Below are positions 36,049 to 45,748 of a stretch of DNA of 64,000 nucleotides, piece by piece. Where the stretch lies: positions 222,467 through 286,466 of the forward strand of contig NZ_LMCQ01000003.1 in the NCBI RefSeq assembly GCF_001424835.1. The letters are read 5' to 3'. The notes beneath the pieces were generated by a model. The model had not been told where the DNA came from and ran no database searches. It saw only the letters and a list, made by a program, of their open reading frames with translations. Positions within the stretch are counted from its first letter, which is position 1, and the number at the start of each line of letters is the position of its first letter. The DNA comes from Variovorax sp. Root318D1. Its GTDB lineage: Bacteria > Pseudomonadota > Gammaproteobacteria > Burkholderiales > Burkholderiaceae_C. Made by a program: the position numbers and the translations under genes.

Positions 36049-36492
36049 CTACCGCAGCACGAGCACCGGCAGCGTGGAGTGCGTCAGCACGTGCTGCGTC
36101 TCGCTGCCCAGCAGCAGCCGCTTGATGCCCTTGCGGCCGTGCGAGGCCATCACGATCAGGTCGCACTTGTGCTTCTTTGCCGTGGCGACGATCGATTCGG
36201 CCACCAGGTCCGAGTTGGCAATGGCCGTCTTCAGCGGCACGCCACTCGCGGCCGCGCGCGTCTCTACCGCGTCGAGCATGTCTTGCGCCTTGTCGGCCCA
36301 TCGCTTTTCCACCCGCGCGATGTCCTCGGGCGAAAAGGACATGGCGCCGTCGAAGTAGCTCTTCGGGTAGCGCGGCACCACGGTGAGCGCCACCAGATCC
36401 GCCTCGTTCCGGGCCGCGATGGCGATGGCGCTGGTGACGGCTTTCTTGGAAAGCGTGGAGCCGTCGGTGGCCACGAGGATGCGCTTGAACAT
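36049..36492 (-). CDS. Universal stress protein UspA
   Basis: A 147-residue single Usp domain. ILVATDGST at the N-terminus and IVMASHGRKGIKRLLLGSET at the C-terminus form the nucleotide site (G-x9-G-S, with Ala in place of the first Gly). Usp proteins of this kind help survival under energy or oxygen limitation. It diverges from ccoI. An FNR box centred 64.5 bp upstream of its start and TAAGCT at the -10 position suggest anaerobic induction. Confidence 0.92.
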   Translation of the reverse strand: MFKRILVATDGSTLSKKAVTSAIAIAARNEADLVALTVVPRYPKSYFDGAMSFSPEDIARVEKRWADKAQDMLDAVETRAAASGVPLKTAIANSDLVAESIVATAKKHKCDLIVMASHGRKGIKRLLLGSETQHVLTHSTLPVLVLR

Positions 36493-36549
36493 GGTGTTCT
36501 CTTCGGAGGAAATGTGCAGCCAGCTTAGGCACGTTGCCCCGCGCGCCCC

Positions 36550-36563
36550 TTGATGCAGATCAA
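36550..36563. promoter_or_regulatory. FNR/Anr box between uspA and ccoI
   Basis: TTGAT-GCAG-ATCAA is a perfect consensus site. Its centre is 64.5 bp from the uspA start (minus strand) and 41.5 bp from the ccoI ATG (plus strand). A class II site at -41.5 would put the ccoI transcription start on the ATG itself. Confidence 0.85.
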
Positions 36564-36597
36564 ACGAGAGCCCGGCCCCGGCCCTTAGCCTTGCCCG

Positions 36598-38919
36598 ATG
36601 CAAGCTGCGCTCGCCCCTTTCTCCCCGGCCGCCGCGTTCCCACGGGCACCCCGTGAGGAGTGGCAGGTGCTCGATGATCCCTCCGAATGGACTGCGTTTG
36701 GCCGCGCGCTCGACGAAGCCGCCGGGCGATGGGAGTCGCAGGTGGCCGTGGAAGGCATGCATTGCGCGGCCTGCGGCCTCACCGTGGAAACGGCGCTGCT
36801 GCACGTGCCCGGCGTGCTCGAAGTGCAGGTCAACGCCGCGAGCCAGCGTGCGCGCGTGGTGTGGTCCGCCGCACAGACGCGGCCCTCCCGCTGGTTCGAG
36901 GCCTCCGAGGCTGCGGGCTATCGGCTGGTGCCGGCCGCGGACAGCTCCGCGCGCGAGCGCCGTTCGCGCGAACTACGGCTTGCCTTGTGGCGCTGGCTGG
37001 TGTCGGGCTTCTGCATGATGCAGGTGATGATGTATGCCTACCCGGCCTACATCGCGCAGCCCGGCGAGATGACGGCGGACGCGGCGCAATTGCTTCGCTG
37101 GGCCTCGTGGGTGCTCACGCTGCCGGTGCTCTTCTTTTCGTGCGGCCCGTTCTTCCGCAGCGCATGGCGTGACCTGCGCAACGGGAGGATCGGCATGGAT
37201 CTGCCGGTGGCCTTCGGCATCGCCATTGCCTTCGCGGTCAGCAGCGCAGCCACCTTCGACGGCGCGGGAGTGCTCGGCCGCGAGGTGTATTTCGACTCGC
37301 TGACCATGTTCGTGTTCTTCCTCCTCACCGGCCGCTGGCTCGAGGCGCGGCTGCGCGACCGCACGGCAGGCTCGCTCGAGGCCGTGATGAACCGCTTGCC
37401 CGACAGCATCGAACGCCTGGAAGCCGATGGCGGCTGGCAGCGCGTGGCAGTGCGCCGCCTGACCGCGGGCGACGTGGTGCGGGTGCGCCCCGGCGAGGCG
37501 TTTCCAGCCGACGGCGTGCTGATCGACGGCGGCACCAGCACTGACGAGGCGCTGCTCACCGGCGAATCGCGTCCTGTGCCGCGTTCGCGCGGCGAGCGCG
37601 TGCTGGCGGGCAGCCACAACCTCTCGGCCACGGTGCAGGTGCGCATCGAATCGGTGGGCGAGGGCACGCGCTTCGCGCAGATCGTGCGGCTGATGGAAAG
37701 CGCCGCGCTGAGCAAGCCGCGCCTGGCCCAGCTGGCGGACCGGATCGCGCGGCCGTTTCTCATCCTCGTGCTGGCGTCGGCCGCCGGGGCCGCGGCCTTC
37801 TGGTGGCACGTCGATTCGGGCAAGGCCCTGATGGTGGCGGTGGCGGTACTGATCGTGACCTGCCCATGCGCGCTGTCCCTTGCCACGCCGGCCGCCATGC
37901 TCGCGAGCGCAGGGGCGCTGGCGCGGGGCGGCGTGCTGACCTCGAACCTGCAGGCGCTGGAGGCGCTGGCCTCGGTCGATACGGTGGTCTTCGACAAGAC
38001 CGGCACGCTGACTGGCGACACGCCGCGCCTTGAGCGCGTGTATTGCCGGCAGGGCCTTCGCCCCGGCGATGCGCTGGAGATCGGCGCCGCACTGGGCGCG
38101 CACTCGCTGCATCCCGGTGCCCGCGCGCTGGTGCACGCATGGAATGCCCAGTTCCGCTTGCCGCCCGCATGGGAGGTGACGCAGCCCGCCGAGCTGGCAG
38201 GCCTCGGCCTCGAAGGCCTGCTGCGCCGAGGCACGAGTGCCGATGCGCTGGCCCGACGCGTGCGGCTGGGCTCGGCAAGCCACTGCAAGGTACCGGCGCT
38301 GCAGGTCGAGTCGCCGCAGGTCCACTTGAGCGACGAAGAGGGCTGGCTCGCGAGCTTCGTGCTCGCCGAGGAACTGCGCCCGGATGCTGCCGCCGCGGTG
38401 GCGGCGCTGCAGGCCGAAGGCATCACGGTGCGCCTGCTCTCCGGCGACCGCGACAGCGCGGCCCGCGAGATCGCCGCGAGCGCCGGCATTGCCTTTGCAC
38501 AGGGCGGCTGCACGCCCGAGGACAAGCTGGAGGTGCTGTGGCGGCTGCAGGCCGAAGGCCGGCAGGTGGCGATGGTGGGCGACGGCCTCAACGACGGTCC
38601 TTCGCTGGCACGCGCGAATGCTTCTTTCGCCTTCGGCCGCGCGGTGCCGCTCTCGCGTGCGCGGGCCGACTTCGTCGTGCTCGGCGATGCGCTTTCTTCC
38701 ATTCCGCGCACCATCGCGCAGGCACGGCGAACGCTGCACGTGGTGCGGCAGAACCTTGCATGGGCGGCAGGCTACAACGCGCTGTGCGTGCCGCTGGCCA
38801 TTGCCGGCTGGCTGCCCGCATGGCTCGCGGGCCTGGGGATGGCGGCGAGCTCGCTGGTGGTGGTGCTCAACGCGGCGCGGCTCGCGACCGGGGACACCGG
38901 GAACAAGGCGGTTCGCTGA
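36598..38919 (+). CDS. ccoI: Copper P1B-type ATPase for cbb3 oxidase assembly
   Basis: A 773-residue inner-membrane pump that supplies copper for the CcoN active site. The N-terminal metal domain has Cys56-x-x-Cys59 (GMHCAACG). Membrane helices follow, including CPC at 422-424 (TCPCALS), then the phosphorylated Asp466 (DKTGTLTGD) and GDGLNDGP from 661. The Cys-rich cap found before the HMA domain in many CcoI proteins is missing. No ribosome site precedes the ATG, which fits a leaderless transcript from the FNR promoter. It is followed by ccoS with a 1-bp overlap (TGATG). Confidence 0.94.
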   Translation: MQAALAPFSPAAAFPRAPREEWQVLDDPSEWTAFGRALDEAAGRWESQVAVEGMHCAACGLTVETALLHVPGVLEVQVNAASQRARVVWSAAQTRPSRWFEASEAAGYRLVPAADSSARERRSRELRLALWRWLVSGFCMMQVMMYAYPAYIAQPGEMTADAAQLLRWASWVLTLPVLFFSCGPFFRSAWRDLRNGRIGMDLPVAFGIAIAFAVSSAATFDGAGVLGREVYFDSLTMFVFFLLTGRWLEARLRDRTAGSLEAVMNRLPDSIERLEADGGWQRVAVRRLTAGDVVRVRPGEAFPADGVLIDGGTSTDEALLTGESRPVPRSRGERVLAGSHNLSATVQVRIESVGEGTRFAQIVRLMESAALSKPRLAQLADRIARPFLILVLASAAGAAAFWWHVDSGKALMVAVAVLIVTCPCALSLATPAAMLASAGALARGGVLTSNLQALEALASVDTVVFDKTGTLTGDTPRLERVYCRQGLRPGDALEIGAALGAHSLHPGARALVHAWNAQFRLPPAWEVTQPAELAGLGLEGLLRRGTSADALARRVRLGSASHCKVPALQVESPQVHLSDEEGWLASFVLAEELRPDAAAAVAALQAEGITVRLLSGDRDSAAREIAASAGIAFAQGGCTPEDKLEVLWRLQAEGRQVAMVGDGLNDGPSLARANASFAFGRAVPLSRARADFVVLGDALSSIPRTIAQARRTLHVVRQNLAWAAGYNALCVPLAIAGWLPAWLAGLGMAASSLVVVLNAARLATGDTGNKAVR

Positions 38920-39056
38920 TGGACATCCTGTTTCTCCTGATCCCGCTGTCGGTCGTGCTGGTGCTCGCCATCCTGGGCGGCCTGTGGTGGGCCATCGAGC
39001 GTGGTCAATTCGACGACATCGAGATCGAAGGCGATCGGATCCTGCAAGGCGATTGA
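38919..39056 (+). CDS. ccoS: cbb3 oxidase maturation protein CcoS
   Basis: A 45-residue single-pass membrane protein with the CcoS pattern: a hydrophobic helix ([19 protein letters not shown]), then [11 protein letters not shown], and a short acidic tail. CcoS is needed to insert cofactors into the cbb3 oxidase. It shares its first base with the end of ccoI. Its stop codon lies inside the FNR box that drives ccoN. Confidence 0.93.
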   Translation: MDILFLLIPLSVVLVLAILGGLWWAIERGQFDDIEIEGDRILQGD

Positions 39057-39066
39057 TCTGCATCAA
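39053..39066 (+). promoter_or_regulatory. FNR/Anr box in front of ccoN
   Basis: TTGAT-CTGC-ATCAA overlaps the ccoS stop codon. Its centre is 62.5 bp before the ccoN ATG. GACACT at 39089-39094 is at the spacing expected for a -10 with the site at -41.5, and GAGG at 39111 is the ribosome site. This gives ccoNOQP its own low-oxygen promoter besides read-through from ccoI. Confidence 0.85.
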
Positions 39067-39121
39067 ACCCGCCCGAGGGGTGCGCGGGGACACTGGCTGC
39101 GGTCCATCAAGAGGCAGCACG

Positions 39122-40561
39122 ATGCAAGAACCCAATCCTCCCGCAGCGGCTTACGACGATACCGTCGTTAGGCAGTTCGCCCTCATGTCCGTCGTCTGGG
39201 GCGTGGTCGGCATGCTCGTCGGCGTGATCATCGCCTCGCAGCTGGCATGGCCCGAGCTCAACCTTGGCATTCCATGGCTCAGCTACGGCCGCCTGCGGCC
39301 GCTGCACACCAACGCGGTGATCTTCGCGTTCGGCGGCTGCGCGCTCATGGCCACCAGCTTCCACGTGGTGCAGCGCACCTGCCAGGTCCGGTTGTTCGCA
39401 CCGGCGCTCGCGTCGTTCGTGTTCTGGGGCTGGCAGGCCGTGATCGTGGCCGCCGCCATCAGCCTGCCGCTGGGCTACACCACGGGCAAGGAATACGCCG
39501 AACTCGAATGGCCGATCGACATCCTTATCGCGGCGGTGTGGGTGTCCTACGCGGTCGTGTTCTTCGGCACCATCGGCGTTCGCAAGGTGCGTCACATCTA
39601 CGTTGCGAACTGGTTCTTCGGCGCATTCATCATCGCCGTGGCCTTGCTGCACATCGTCAACAGCGCCGAGATTCCTGCCGGCTGGATGAAGAGCTACTCA
39701 GCCTATGCGGGCGTGCAGGACGCCATGGTGCAGTGGTGGTACGGCCACAACGCGGTGGGCTTCTTCCTCACCGCGGGCTTCCTCGGAATGATGTACTACT
39801 ACATCCCCAAGCAGGCCGGACGGCCGGTGTATTCGTACCGGCTCTCCATCGTCCACTTCTGGGCGCTGATCTTCACCTACATGTGGGCCGGCCCGCACCA
39901 CCTGCACTACACGGCGCTGCCGGACTGGACGCAGTCGCTGGGTATGGTGTTCTCGCTGATCCTGCTGGCGCCGAGCTGGGGCGGAATGATCAACGGCGTG
40001 ATGACGCTCTCGGGCGCCTGGCACAAGCTGCGCACCGACCCGATCCTGCGCTTCCTGATCGTGGCGCTGTCGTTCTACGGCATGGCGACCTTCGAGGGAC
40101 CCTTGATGTCCATCAAGACCGTCAACGCCCTGAGCCACTACACCGACTGGACCGTCGGCCACGTGCATGCCGGCGCGCTCGGCTGGGTGGGCTTCATCAC
40201 CATGGGATCGCTCTACTACCTGATCCCGCGCATGTACGGCCGCACGGAGATGTACAGCGTGAAGGCCATCGATGCGCACTTCTGGATCGCCACCATCGGC
40301 ATCGTGTTCTACATCGCCGCCATGTGGATCGCGGGCGTCATGCAGGGCCTGATGTGGCGCGCCATCAACCCCGACGGCACGCTCACCTACACCTTCGTGG
40401 AGAGCGTGAAGGCCACCTTCCCGTTCTACGTGGTGCGGCTGGCCGGCGGCCTGCTGTACCTGGGCGGCATGCTGGTGATGGCCTGGAACGTGTGGATGAC
40501 CGTGATCTCCGGGCGTTCGGTTCCGGCGTCGATTCCATCCGTTGCCATTGCCCACGCCTGA
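39122..40561 (+). CDS. ccoN: cbb3-type cytochrome c oxidase subunit I
   Basis: A 479-residue, 12-helix catalytic subunit containing heme b, heme b3 and CuB; it reduces oxygen to water with high affinity. Ligands are visible: [10 protein letters not shown] (low-spin heme), [10 protein letters not shown] and [11 protein letters not shown] (CuB and high-spin centre), and [13 protein letters not shown] (both hemes). The Tyr cross-linked to a His in C-type oxidases lies in the helix after [13 protein letters not shown]. It is the first gene of ccoNOQP with its own FNR box. Confidence 0.98.
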   Translation: MQEPNPPAAAYDDTVVRQFALMSVVWGVVGMLVGVIIASQLAWPELNLGIPWLSYGRLRPLHTNAVIFAFGGCALMATSFHVVQRTCQVRLFAPALASFVFWGWQAVIVAAAISLPLGYTTGKEYAELEWPIDILIAAVWVSYAVVFFGTIGVRKVRHIYVANWFFGAFIIAVALLHIVNSAEIPAGWMKSYSAYAGVQDAMVQWWYGHNAVGFFLTAGFLGMMYYYIPKQAGRPVYSYRLSIVHFWALIFTYMWAGPHHLHYTALPDWTQSLGMVFSLILLAPSWGGMINGVMTLSGAWHKLRTDPILRFLIVALSFYGMATFEGPLMSIKTVNALSHYTDWTVGHVHAGALGWVGFITMGSLYYLIPRMYGRTEMYSVKAIDAHFWIATIGIVFYIAAMWIAGVMQGLMWRAINPDGTLTYTFVESVKATFPFYVVRLAGGLLYLGGMLVMAWNVWMTVISGRSVPASIPSVAIAHA

Positions 40562-40570
40562 GGAATACGC

Positions 40571-41203
40571 ATGAACCCGAACCCTGAACAAAAGAGCAGC
40601 GGCTTCACCCACGAGAAGGTGGAGACCAACAACCTGCTGATGATCGTGCTGATCCTCGTGGTGATCGCCATCGGCGGCATGGTCGAGATCGTGCCGCTGT
40701 TCTTCCAGAAGTCGACCACCGAGCCGATCCAGGGCCTGAAGCCGAACACCGCGCTGCAGCTCGCTGGCCGCGATGTCTACCTGCGCGAGGGTTGCTACAA
40801 CTGCCACTCGCAGATGATCCGGCCCTTCCGCTCGGAGACGCTGCGCTACGGCCACTATTCGGTGGCGGGCGAGTTCGTCTACGACCACCCGTTTCAGTGG
40901 GGCAGCAAGCGCACCGGCCCCGACCTGCACCGCGTGGGTGGCAAGTACAGCGACGAGTGGCAGCGCATCCACCTGAACAACCCGCGCGACTTGGTGCCCG
41001 AGTCGAACATGCCGGCCTATCCATGGCTGGACAAGAACATCGTCGACGCCGAAGCCATTCCGCGCCGCATGCGCGCACTACGCCAGGTCGGCGTGCCGTA
41101 CTCGGACGAGGAAATCGCCCGCGCGGCCGCAGACGTCCGCGGCAAGACCGAGCTGGACGCGACGGTGGCGTATCTGCAATCTCTGGGCCTCGCGCTCAAG
41201 TAA
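40571..41203 (+). CDS. ccoO: cbb3-type oxidase monoheme cytochrome c subunit
   Basis: A 210-residue membrane-anchored cytochrome c. An N-terminal helix (about 20-43) is followed by the heme motif CYNCH at 75-79 with the CcoO signature HSQMIRPF, and the sixth ligand Met147 in SNMPAYPWL. It passes electrons from CcoP to CcoN. It starts 9 bp after ccoN. Confidence 0.97.
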   Translation: MNPNPEQKSSGFTHEKVETNNLLMIVLILVVIAIGGMVEIVPLFFQKSTTEPIQGLKPNTALQLAGRDVYLREGCYNCHSQMIRPFRSETLRYGHYSVAGEFVYDHPFQWGSKRTGPDLHRVGGKYSDEWQRIHLNNPRDLVPESNMPAYPWLDKNIVDAEAIPRRMRALRQVGVPYSDEEIARAAADVRGKTELDATVAYLQSLGLALK

Positions 41204-41216
41204 GGAGCACCCGACC

Positions 41217-41357
41217 ATGACCGACCTCACCACCCTGCGCGTTGCCGCCACCTTGCTTTGCTTTGCGCTTTTCCTCGGCATCGTGGCCTGGGCCTACGCC
41301 CGCCGCAACGCCGCGCGCTTCGACGAAGCCGCCCACCTGCCATTCGAGCAAGACTGA
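41217..41357 (+). CDS. ccoQ: cbb3 oxidase small subunit CcoQ
   Basis: A 46-residue single-helix protein (LRVAATLLCFALFLGIVAWAY, then RRNAARFDEAAHLPF). The position between ccoO and ccoP and the RRxxxRFDEAAxLPF tail identify CcoQ, which stabilises the complex. AAGGAG precedes its ATG. Confidence 0.93.
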   Translation: MTDLTTLRVAATLLCFALFLGIVAWAYARRNAARFDEAAHLPFEQD

Positions 41358-41373
41358 AGAAGAGGGGCCCACG

Positions 41374-42285
41374 ATGAGCGATTTCGTCAACAACTTCTGG
41401 TCGAACTACGTTGCGGCCGGCACGGTGCTGAGCATCGTCGGGTGCATGCTGCTGCTGTGGCTCACGGCCCGCAAGCGCGTGGCCTCCGATGCGGACAACA
41501 CCACCGGCCACGTCTGGGACGAGGACCTGCGCGAATCCAATAACCCGCTGCCCCTGTGGTGGGTCGGCCTGTTCGTGATAACCATCTTTTTCTCGGTCGG
41601 CTACCTCGTGGTCTTTCCGGGCCTGGGCAGTTTCAGCGGGCAGGCGAACTGGAGCACCAGGAGCGAGTACGACACCGAAGTCGACAAGGCCAACCAGGCG
41701 CTGGCGCCGGTCTACGCGAGCTTTGCCGCCATGTCGATGGAAGACGTCGCACGCGAGCCCAAGGCCATGGCCATCGGCGAACGCCTGTTCATGAACAACT
41801 GCTCCCAGTGCCACGGCTCCGACGCGCGCGGCAGCAAGGGCTTTCCCAACCTGACCGACAAGGACTGGCTGCACGGCGGCGCGCCCGAGAAGATCGCCGA
41901 GACCATCACCAAGGGCCGCACCGGCGTGATGCCGCCCCTGGCAGCGGCCGTCGGCACCCAGGAAGAGGTGAAGAACCTGGCCAACTACGTGCTGAGCCTT
42001 TCGGGTGCGCCGCACGACTCGGTGCGCGCGGGCCTCGGCAAGTCCAAGTTCACGGTGTGCGCCGCCTGCCACGGCATCGGCGGTGTCGGCAACCAGGCCG
42101 TGGGCGCGCCCAACCTCGCCGACAAGGTCTGGCTGCACGGCTATGGCGAAAGCGCCATCGTGCAGATCGTCAATGTCGGCAAGCACAGCGACATGCCGGC
42201 CCAGGAAGGCCGCCTGACCGAGGCGCAGATCAAGCTGCTTGCTTCCTATGTTTGGGGCCTTTCGAACCCCGTGGCGGGGCCCTGA
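41374..42285 (+). CDS. ccoP: cbb3-type oxidase diheme cytochrome c subunit
   Basis: A 303-residue membrane-anchored diheme cytochrome. Two N-terminal helices (about 13-31 and 60-80; TTGHVWDEDLRESNNPLP between them is the CcoP hallmark) precede heme motifs CSQCH (143-147) and CAACH (229-233). Met ligands are in GVMPPLA and SDMPAQ. It is the electron entry point from soluble cytochromes. 16 bp after ccoQ. Confidence 0.97.
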   Translation: MSDFVNNFWSNYVAAGTVLSIVGCMLLLWLTARKRVASDADNTTGHVWDEDLRESNNPLPLWWVGLFVITIFFSVGYLVVFPGLGSFSGQANWSTRSEYDTEVDKANQALAPVYASFAAMSMEDVAREPKAMAIGERLFMNNCSQCHGSDARGSKGFPNLTDKDWLHGGAPEKIAETITKGRTGVMPPLAAAVGTQEEVKNLANYVLSLSGAPHDSVRAGLGKSKFTVCAACHGIGGVGNQAVGAPNLADKVWLHGYGESAIVQIVNVGKHSDMPAQEGRLTEAQIKLLASYVWGLSNPVAGP

Positions 42286-42304
42286 CTTCCGCGGCCGTTC
42301 CATC

Positions 42305-43765
42305 ATGAATTCACCTGTCCCCGTTCCTGCATCGGCACCGGCTGCCAGCTCCGGCGCGCGCAAGATCATTCCCATCGTTCCGGTGGAGAGCGACGCGGTC
42401 GGCCTGTACGAAGCCACGAAGAAGATCTATCCGCGCACCGTGCGCGGCATGTTCGCGCGCTGGCGCTGGGCCCTGGTGTTCCTGACCCAGCTGGTGTTCT
42501 ATGGCCTGCCGTGGGCGGAGTGGGGCGAGCGGCAGCTGGTGTTGTTCGACCTGGCGGCGCGCCGCTTCTACATATTCGGGCTGGTGCTGTATCCGCAGGA
42601 CCTGATCTACCTGTCGGGCCTGCTGGTGGTCAGTGCTCTGGCGCTCTTTCTCTTCACCGCCGTGGCCGGGCGGCTGTGGTGCGGCTTCGCCTGCCCGCAG
42701 ACGGTTTACACCGAGATCTTCATGTGGGTGGAGCACAAGATCGAAGGCAACCGCACGGCGCGCATGCGGCTGGACGCCGAACCGATGTCGCTCGAGAAGC
42801 TGGTGAAGAAGTGGTTCAAGCATTTGGTGTGGATCGGCATCGCGCTGTGGACCGGCTTTACTTTCGTGGGCTACTTCACGCCCATCCGCGACCTGGGCTT
42901 GGCGTTCCTGCAGACCCGCATGGGTTCGTGGGAAGTGTTCTGGGTTTTCTTCTACGGCTTTGCGACCTATGGCAATGCGGGCTTCATGCGCGAGCAGGTC
43001 TGCAAGTACATGTGCCCGTATGCGCGCTTTCAGAGCGCCATGTTCGACCGCGACACGCTCATCGTCACCTACGACCCGAAGCGCGGCGAGCCGCGCGCAC
43101 CGAGGCGCAAGGGCCTCGATCCGCGCAGCGTGGCGCTGGGCGACTGCATCGACTGCGGGCTTTGCGTGCAGGTGTGCCCCACGGGCATCGACATCCGCGA
43201 GGGGTTGCAATACGAATGCATCGGCTGCGGCCTGTGCGTGGACGCCTGCGACACCGTGATGCAGAAGATGGCCTATGCGCCGCGGCTCATCCGCTACGAC
43301 ACGCAGAACGGCATGGAAGCCGGATGGACGCGCCGCCAGCTGCTGCGCCGCGTGCTGCGTCTGCGCGTGCTGGTCTACACCGCCATCCTGGCGCTGCTGG
43401 TGGCGGGGCTCCTGGCCAGCCTGGTCGCGCGCACGCCGTTGAAGGTCGACGTGGTGCGCGACCGCGCGTCGCTGGCCCGCATCGTCGAGGGTGGTCGGCT
43501 GGAGAACGTCTACCGGCTCCAGATCATGAACGCCACCGAGGAGGCGCGCCACTACCGCATCGCGGCGCACGGCATCGAAGGACTGAGCGTCTCGCCCGAC
43601 GAACGCGTCACGATCGATGCGGCCCAGTCGCGCTGGGTTGCCGTGCGCCTGCAGGTGCCTTACGGCGTGGTGCCGTCCGGCTCGCACACGGTGCACTTCG
43701 ACATCCGGGACGAAGAGGGCGGGGCCGCAGTGTCCGAGAAAGCGGTCTTCCTGGTGCCGCGCTGA
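42305..43765 (+). CDS. ccoG: Cytochrome c oxidase accessory protein CcoG (Fe-S)
   Basis: A 486-residue polyferredoxin membrane protein (FixG/RdxA family) that reduces Cu(II) for delivery to the oxidase. Several membrane helices in the first 200 residues include WCGFACPQTVYTEIF. Two 4Fe-4S motifs follow (GDCIDCGLCVQVCP and ECIGCGLCVDACD). A C-terminal helix and a periplasmic immunoglobulin-like domain (NATEEARHYRIAAHG) complete it. Fits the order ccoNOQP-G-H. Confidence 0.95.
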   Translation: MNSPVPVPASAPAASSGARKIIPIVPVESDAVGLYEATKKIYPRTVRGMFARWRWALVFLTQLVFYGLPWAEWGERQLVLFDLAARRFYIFGLVLYPQDLIYLSGLLVVSALALFLFTAVAGRLWCGFACPQTVYTEIFMWVEHKIEGNRTARMRLDAEPMSLEKLVKKWFKHLVWIGIALWTGFTFVGYFTPIRDLGLAFLQTRMGSWEVFWVFFYGFATYGNAGFMREQVCKYMCPYARFQSAMFDRDTLIVTYDPKRGEPRAPRRKGLDPRSVALGDCIDCGLCVQVCPTGIDIREGLQYECIGCGLCVDACDTVMQKMAYAPRLIRYDTQNGMEAGWTRRQLLRRVLRLRVLVYTAILALLVAGLLASLVARTPLKVDVVRDRASLARIVEGGRLENVYRLQIMNATEEARHYRIAAHGIEGLSVSPDERVTIDAAQSRWVAVRLQVPYGVVPSGSHTVHFDIRDEEGGAAVSEKAVFLVPR

Positions 43766-43781
43766 AGCAAGGAATCAAAAA

Positions 43782-44078
43782 ATGAAGGCGACAAAAAACA
43801 ATTGGACGGAGACGGCCGGCGACAAACCATGGTGGCGCTATCCGCTGCTCTGGATGGTGATTGCCGGGCCCGCGCTGGTGGTGGTCGCGAGCTTCGTGAC
43901 CTTCTGGGTTGCGTGGGGAAGCTCCGACCCGCTGGTGTCGCAAGACTATTACCGACGCGGCGTCGAGATCAACAAGACCTTGGCGGACAAGAAACTGATG
44001 CCCGCCGTCAGCGGCAGGAACCATGCGGCCACGCCCGAAGAAGCCGTGCCGCTGCCGCGCCGCGAGGCCAGGCCATGA
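43782..44078 (+). CDS. ccoH: FixH/CcoH-like protein
   Basis: A 98-residue single-pass membrane protein: PWWRYPLLWMVIAGPALVVV as the helix start, then WGSSDPLVSQDYYRRGVEIN, the FixH signature. CcoH stays bound to the mature oxidase and helps assemble it. GGAATC-rich spacing of 16 bp separates it from ccoG, and the stop overlaps the next gene by ATGA. Confidence 0.9.
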   Translation: MKATKNNWTETAGDKPWWRYPLLWMVIAGPALVVVASFVTFWVAWGSSDPLVSQDYYRRGVEINKTLADKKLMPAVSGRNHAATPEEAVPLPRREARP

Positions 44079-44326
44079 CTTGGTCACGCCAGCTCATCGG
44101 CGTCTTGTGGCCGGCCTTCCTGCTGGCCTGCGCCATCGAGATCCTGATTTTCGCGATGGTCGATCCGTCCGACTTGCACTGGGGCGGGGAGGCGCTGCGC
44201 ATGTCGCGCCAGGGCGTCTACACCGTCGCCTTCTTCATCTTCTGGGCCATGGCGGCGGCGTCGAGCGCATTCACCGCGCTCCTGGCCATGCCGCCGTCCC
44301 GCGACCTTCCCGAGCATCCGCAATGA
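44075..44326 (+). CDS. Small two-helix membrane protein in the cco cluster
   Basis: An 83-residue protein with two hydrophobic helices (about 9-28 and 47-70) joined by a polar loop (DPSDLHWGGEALRMSRQ). No named family was recognised. Its 4-bp overlaps with ccoH before and hemN after put it firmly in the oxidase operon, so a role in assembly is likely but unproven. Confidence 0.8.
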   Translation: MTWSRQLIGVLWPAFLLACAIEILIFAMVDPSDLHWGGEALRMSRQGVYTVAFFIFWAMAAASSAFTALLAMPPSRDLPEHPQ

Positions 44327-45744
44327 CCTCGACTTCCATCGCCTTTCTCGACCGCCTCGTCGTTCCAGACGCGGCGCCCCTGTCGACCGCCTTGCTGCGC
44401 CAGTTCGACGTCGCGGGGCCGCGCTACACCTCGTACCCGACGGCCGACCGTTTCGTGGACGCCTTCGATGCCGACGATTACGCGCTGGCGCTGCAGGGCC
44501 GGCGCGATGGGGGCGCGTCGGCGGCGCCGCTGTCACTGTACGTGCACATCCCGTTCTGCGAATCGCTGTGCTACTACTGCGCCTGCAACAAGATCGTGAC
44601 GAAGCACCACGAGAAGGCCACCCAATACCTGGCCTACCTGGCACGCGAAGTCCGGCTCCAGGTTGCGCAGCTCGGGCGCGGCACCACCGTGAGCCAGCTG
44701 CACCTGGGCGGCGGCACGCCCACGTTCCTGAATGATGCCGAGTTGGGCCAGCTCCTTGCCACGCTGCGCGAAGCATTCGTCTTTCTTCCCGGTGGCGAGC
44801 GGTCCATCGAGATCGACCCGCGCACCGTCGATGCGGCGCGGCTCGCGCACCTGGCGTCGCTGGGCTTCAACCGGCTGAGCTTTGGCGTGCAGGACTTCGA
44901 TCCCGACGTGCAGAAGGCAGTGCATCGCATCCAGCCAGCGCACCAGGTGTTCGACCTGATGGCCGAGGCGCGCGCGCTGGGCTTCCAGTCGATCAACGTC
45001 GACCTGATCTACGGCTTGCCGCGCCAGAACGAAGCATCGTTCGACCGCACGATGGCGCAGGTCTGCGAGCTCCGGCCCGACCGCATTGCGCTGTATGCCT
45101 ACGCGCACCTGCCCGAGCGCTTCAAACCGCAGCGGCGCATTGCCGCGGACGAGCTGCCCGATGCGGCGGCGCGGGTGCAGATGCTCGGGCGCGCCGTGGC
45201 CACACTCACCGACGCCGGGTACGTCTACATCGGCATGGACCATTTCGCGCTGCCGGACGACCCCCTTGCGGTGGCCAAGCGGGAAGGGCGGCTGCATCGC
45301 GACTTCCAGGGCTACAGCACCCAGCCCGACGGCGACCTGGTGGCGCTCGGTGTCTCGGCCATCGGCCGCATCGGTGCCACCTACAGCCAGAACGTGAAGA
45401 CCATCGACGCGTATTACGACCTGCTCGACCAGGGCCGGCTGCCCGTGGTTCGCGGGCTTGCGCTCTCGCGCGACGACCTGTTGCGGCGTGCCGTGATCAT
45501 GGCCCTGATGTGCAGGGGGCACGTCAATTTCGACGCCATGAGCGAAACGCACCGGATCGACTTTCGCCACTACTTCGCCACCGAGTTCGCGGCGCTCGGG
45601 CCCCTGGTGGCGCAGGGATTGGTACGGATGACCGACCACGACATCGAAGTAACGCCGCAGGGATGGTTCGTGGTGCGCGCCATTGCCATGGTGTTCGACC
45701 GGTACTGCCGCGAGAACCGCACCCGCTTTTCGCGCGTGGTCTGA
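44323..45744 (+). CDS. hemN: Oxygen-independent coproporphyrinogen III dehydrogenase
   Basis: A 473-residue radical-SAM enzyme that converts coproporphyrinogen III to protoporphyrinogen IX without oxygen. GPRYTSYPTADRF is the HemN N-terminal signature, the cluster-binding CESLCYYCAC has the Cx3Cx2C motif, and LHLGGGTPTF, GVQDFD and YGLPRQ follow. The length and SYPTA motif mark true HemN, not HemW. Heme supply under low oxygen suits its place after the cbb3 genes. ATGA overlap with the upstream gene. Confidence 0.96.
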   Translation: MTSTSIAFLDRLVVPDAAPLSTALLRQFDVAGPRYTSYPTADRFVDAFDADDYALALQGRRDGGASAAPLSLYVHIPFCESLCYYCACNKIVTKHHEKATQYLAYLAREVRLQVAQLGRGTTVSQLHLGGGTPTFLNDAELGQLLATLREAFVFLPGGERSIEIDPRTVDAARLAHLASLGFNRLSFGVQDFDPDVQKAVHRIQPAHQVFDLMAEARALGFQSINVDLIYGLPRQNEASFDRTMAQVCELRPDRIALYAYAHLPERFKPQRRIAADELPDAAARVQMLGRAVATLTDAGYVYIGMDHFALPDDPLAVAKREGRLHRDFQGYSTQPDGDLVALGVSAIGRIGATYSQNVKTIDAYYDLLDQGRLPVVRGLALSRDDLLRRAVIMALMCRGHVNFDAMSETHRIDFRHYFATEFAALGPLVAQGLVRMTDHDIEVTPQGWFVVRAIAMVFDRYCRENRTRFSRVV

Positions 45745-45748
45745 AAAC

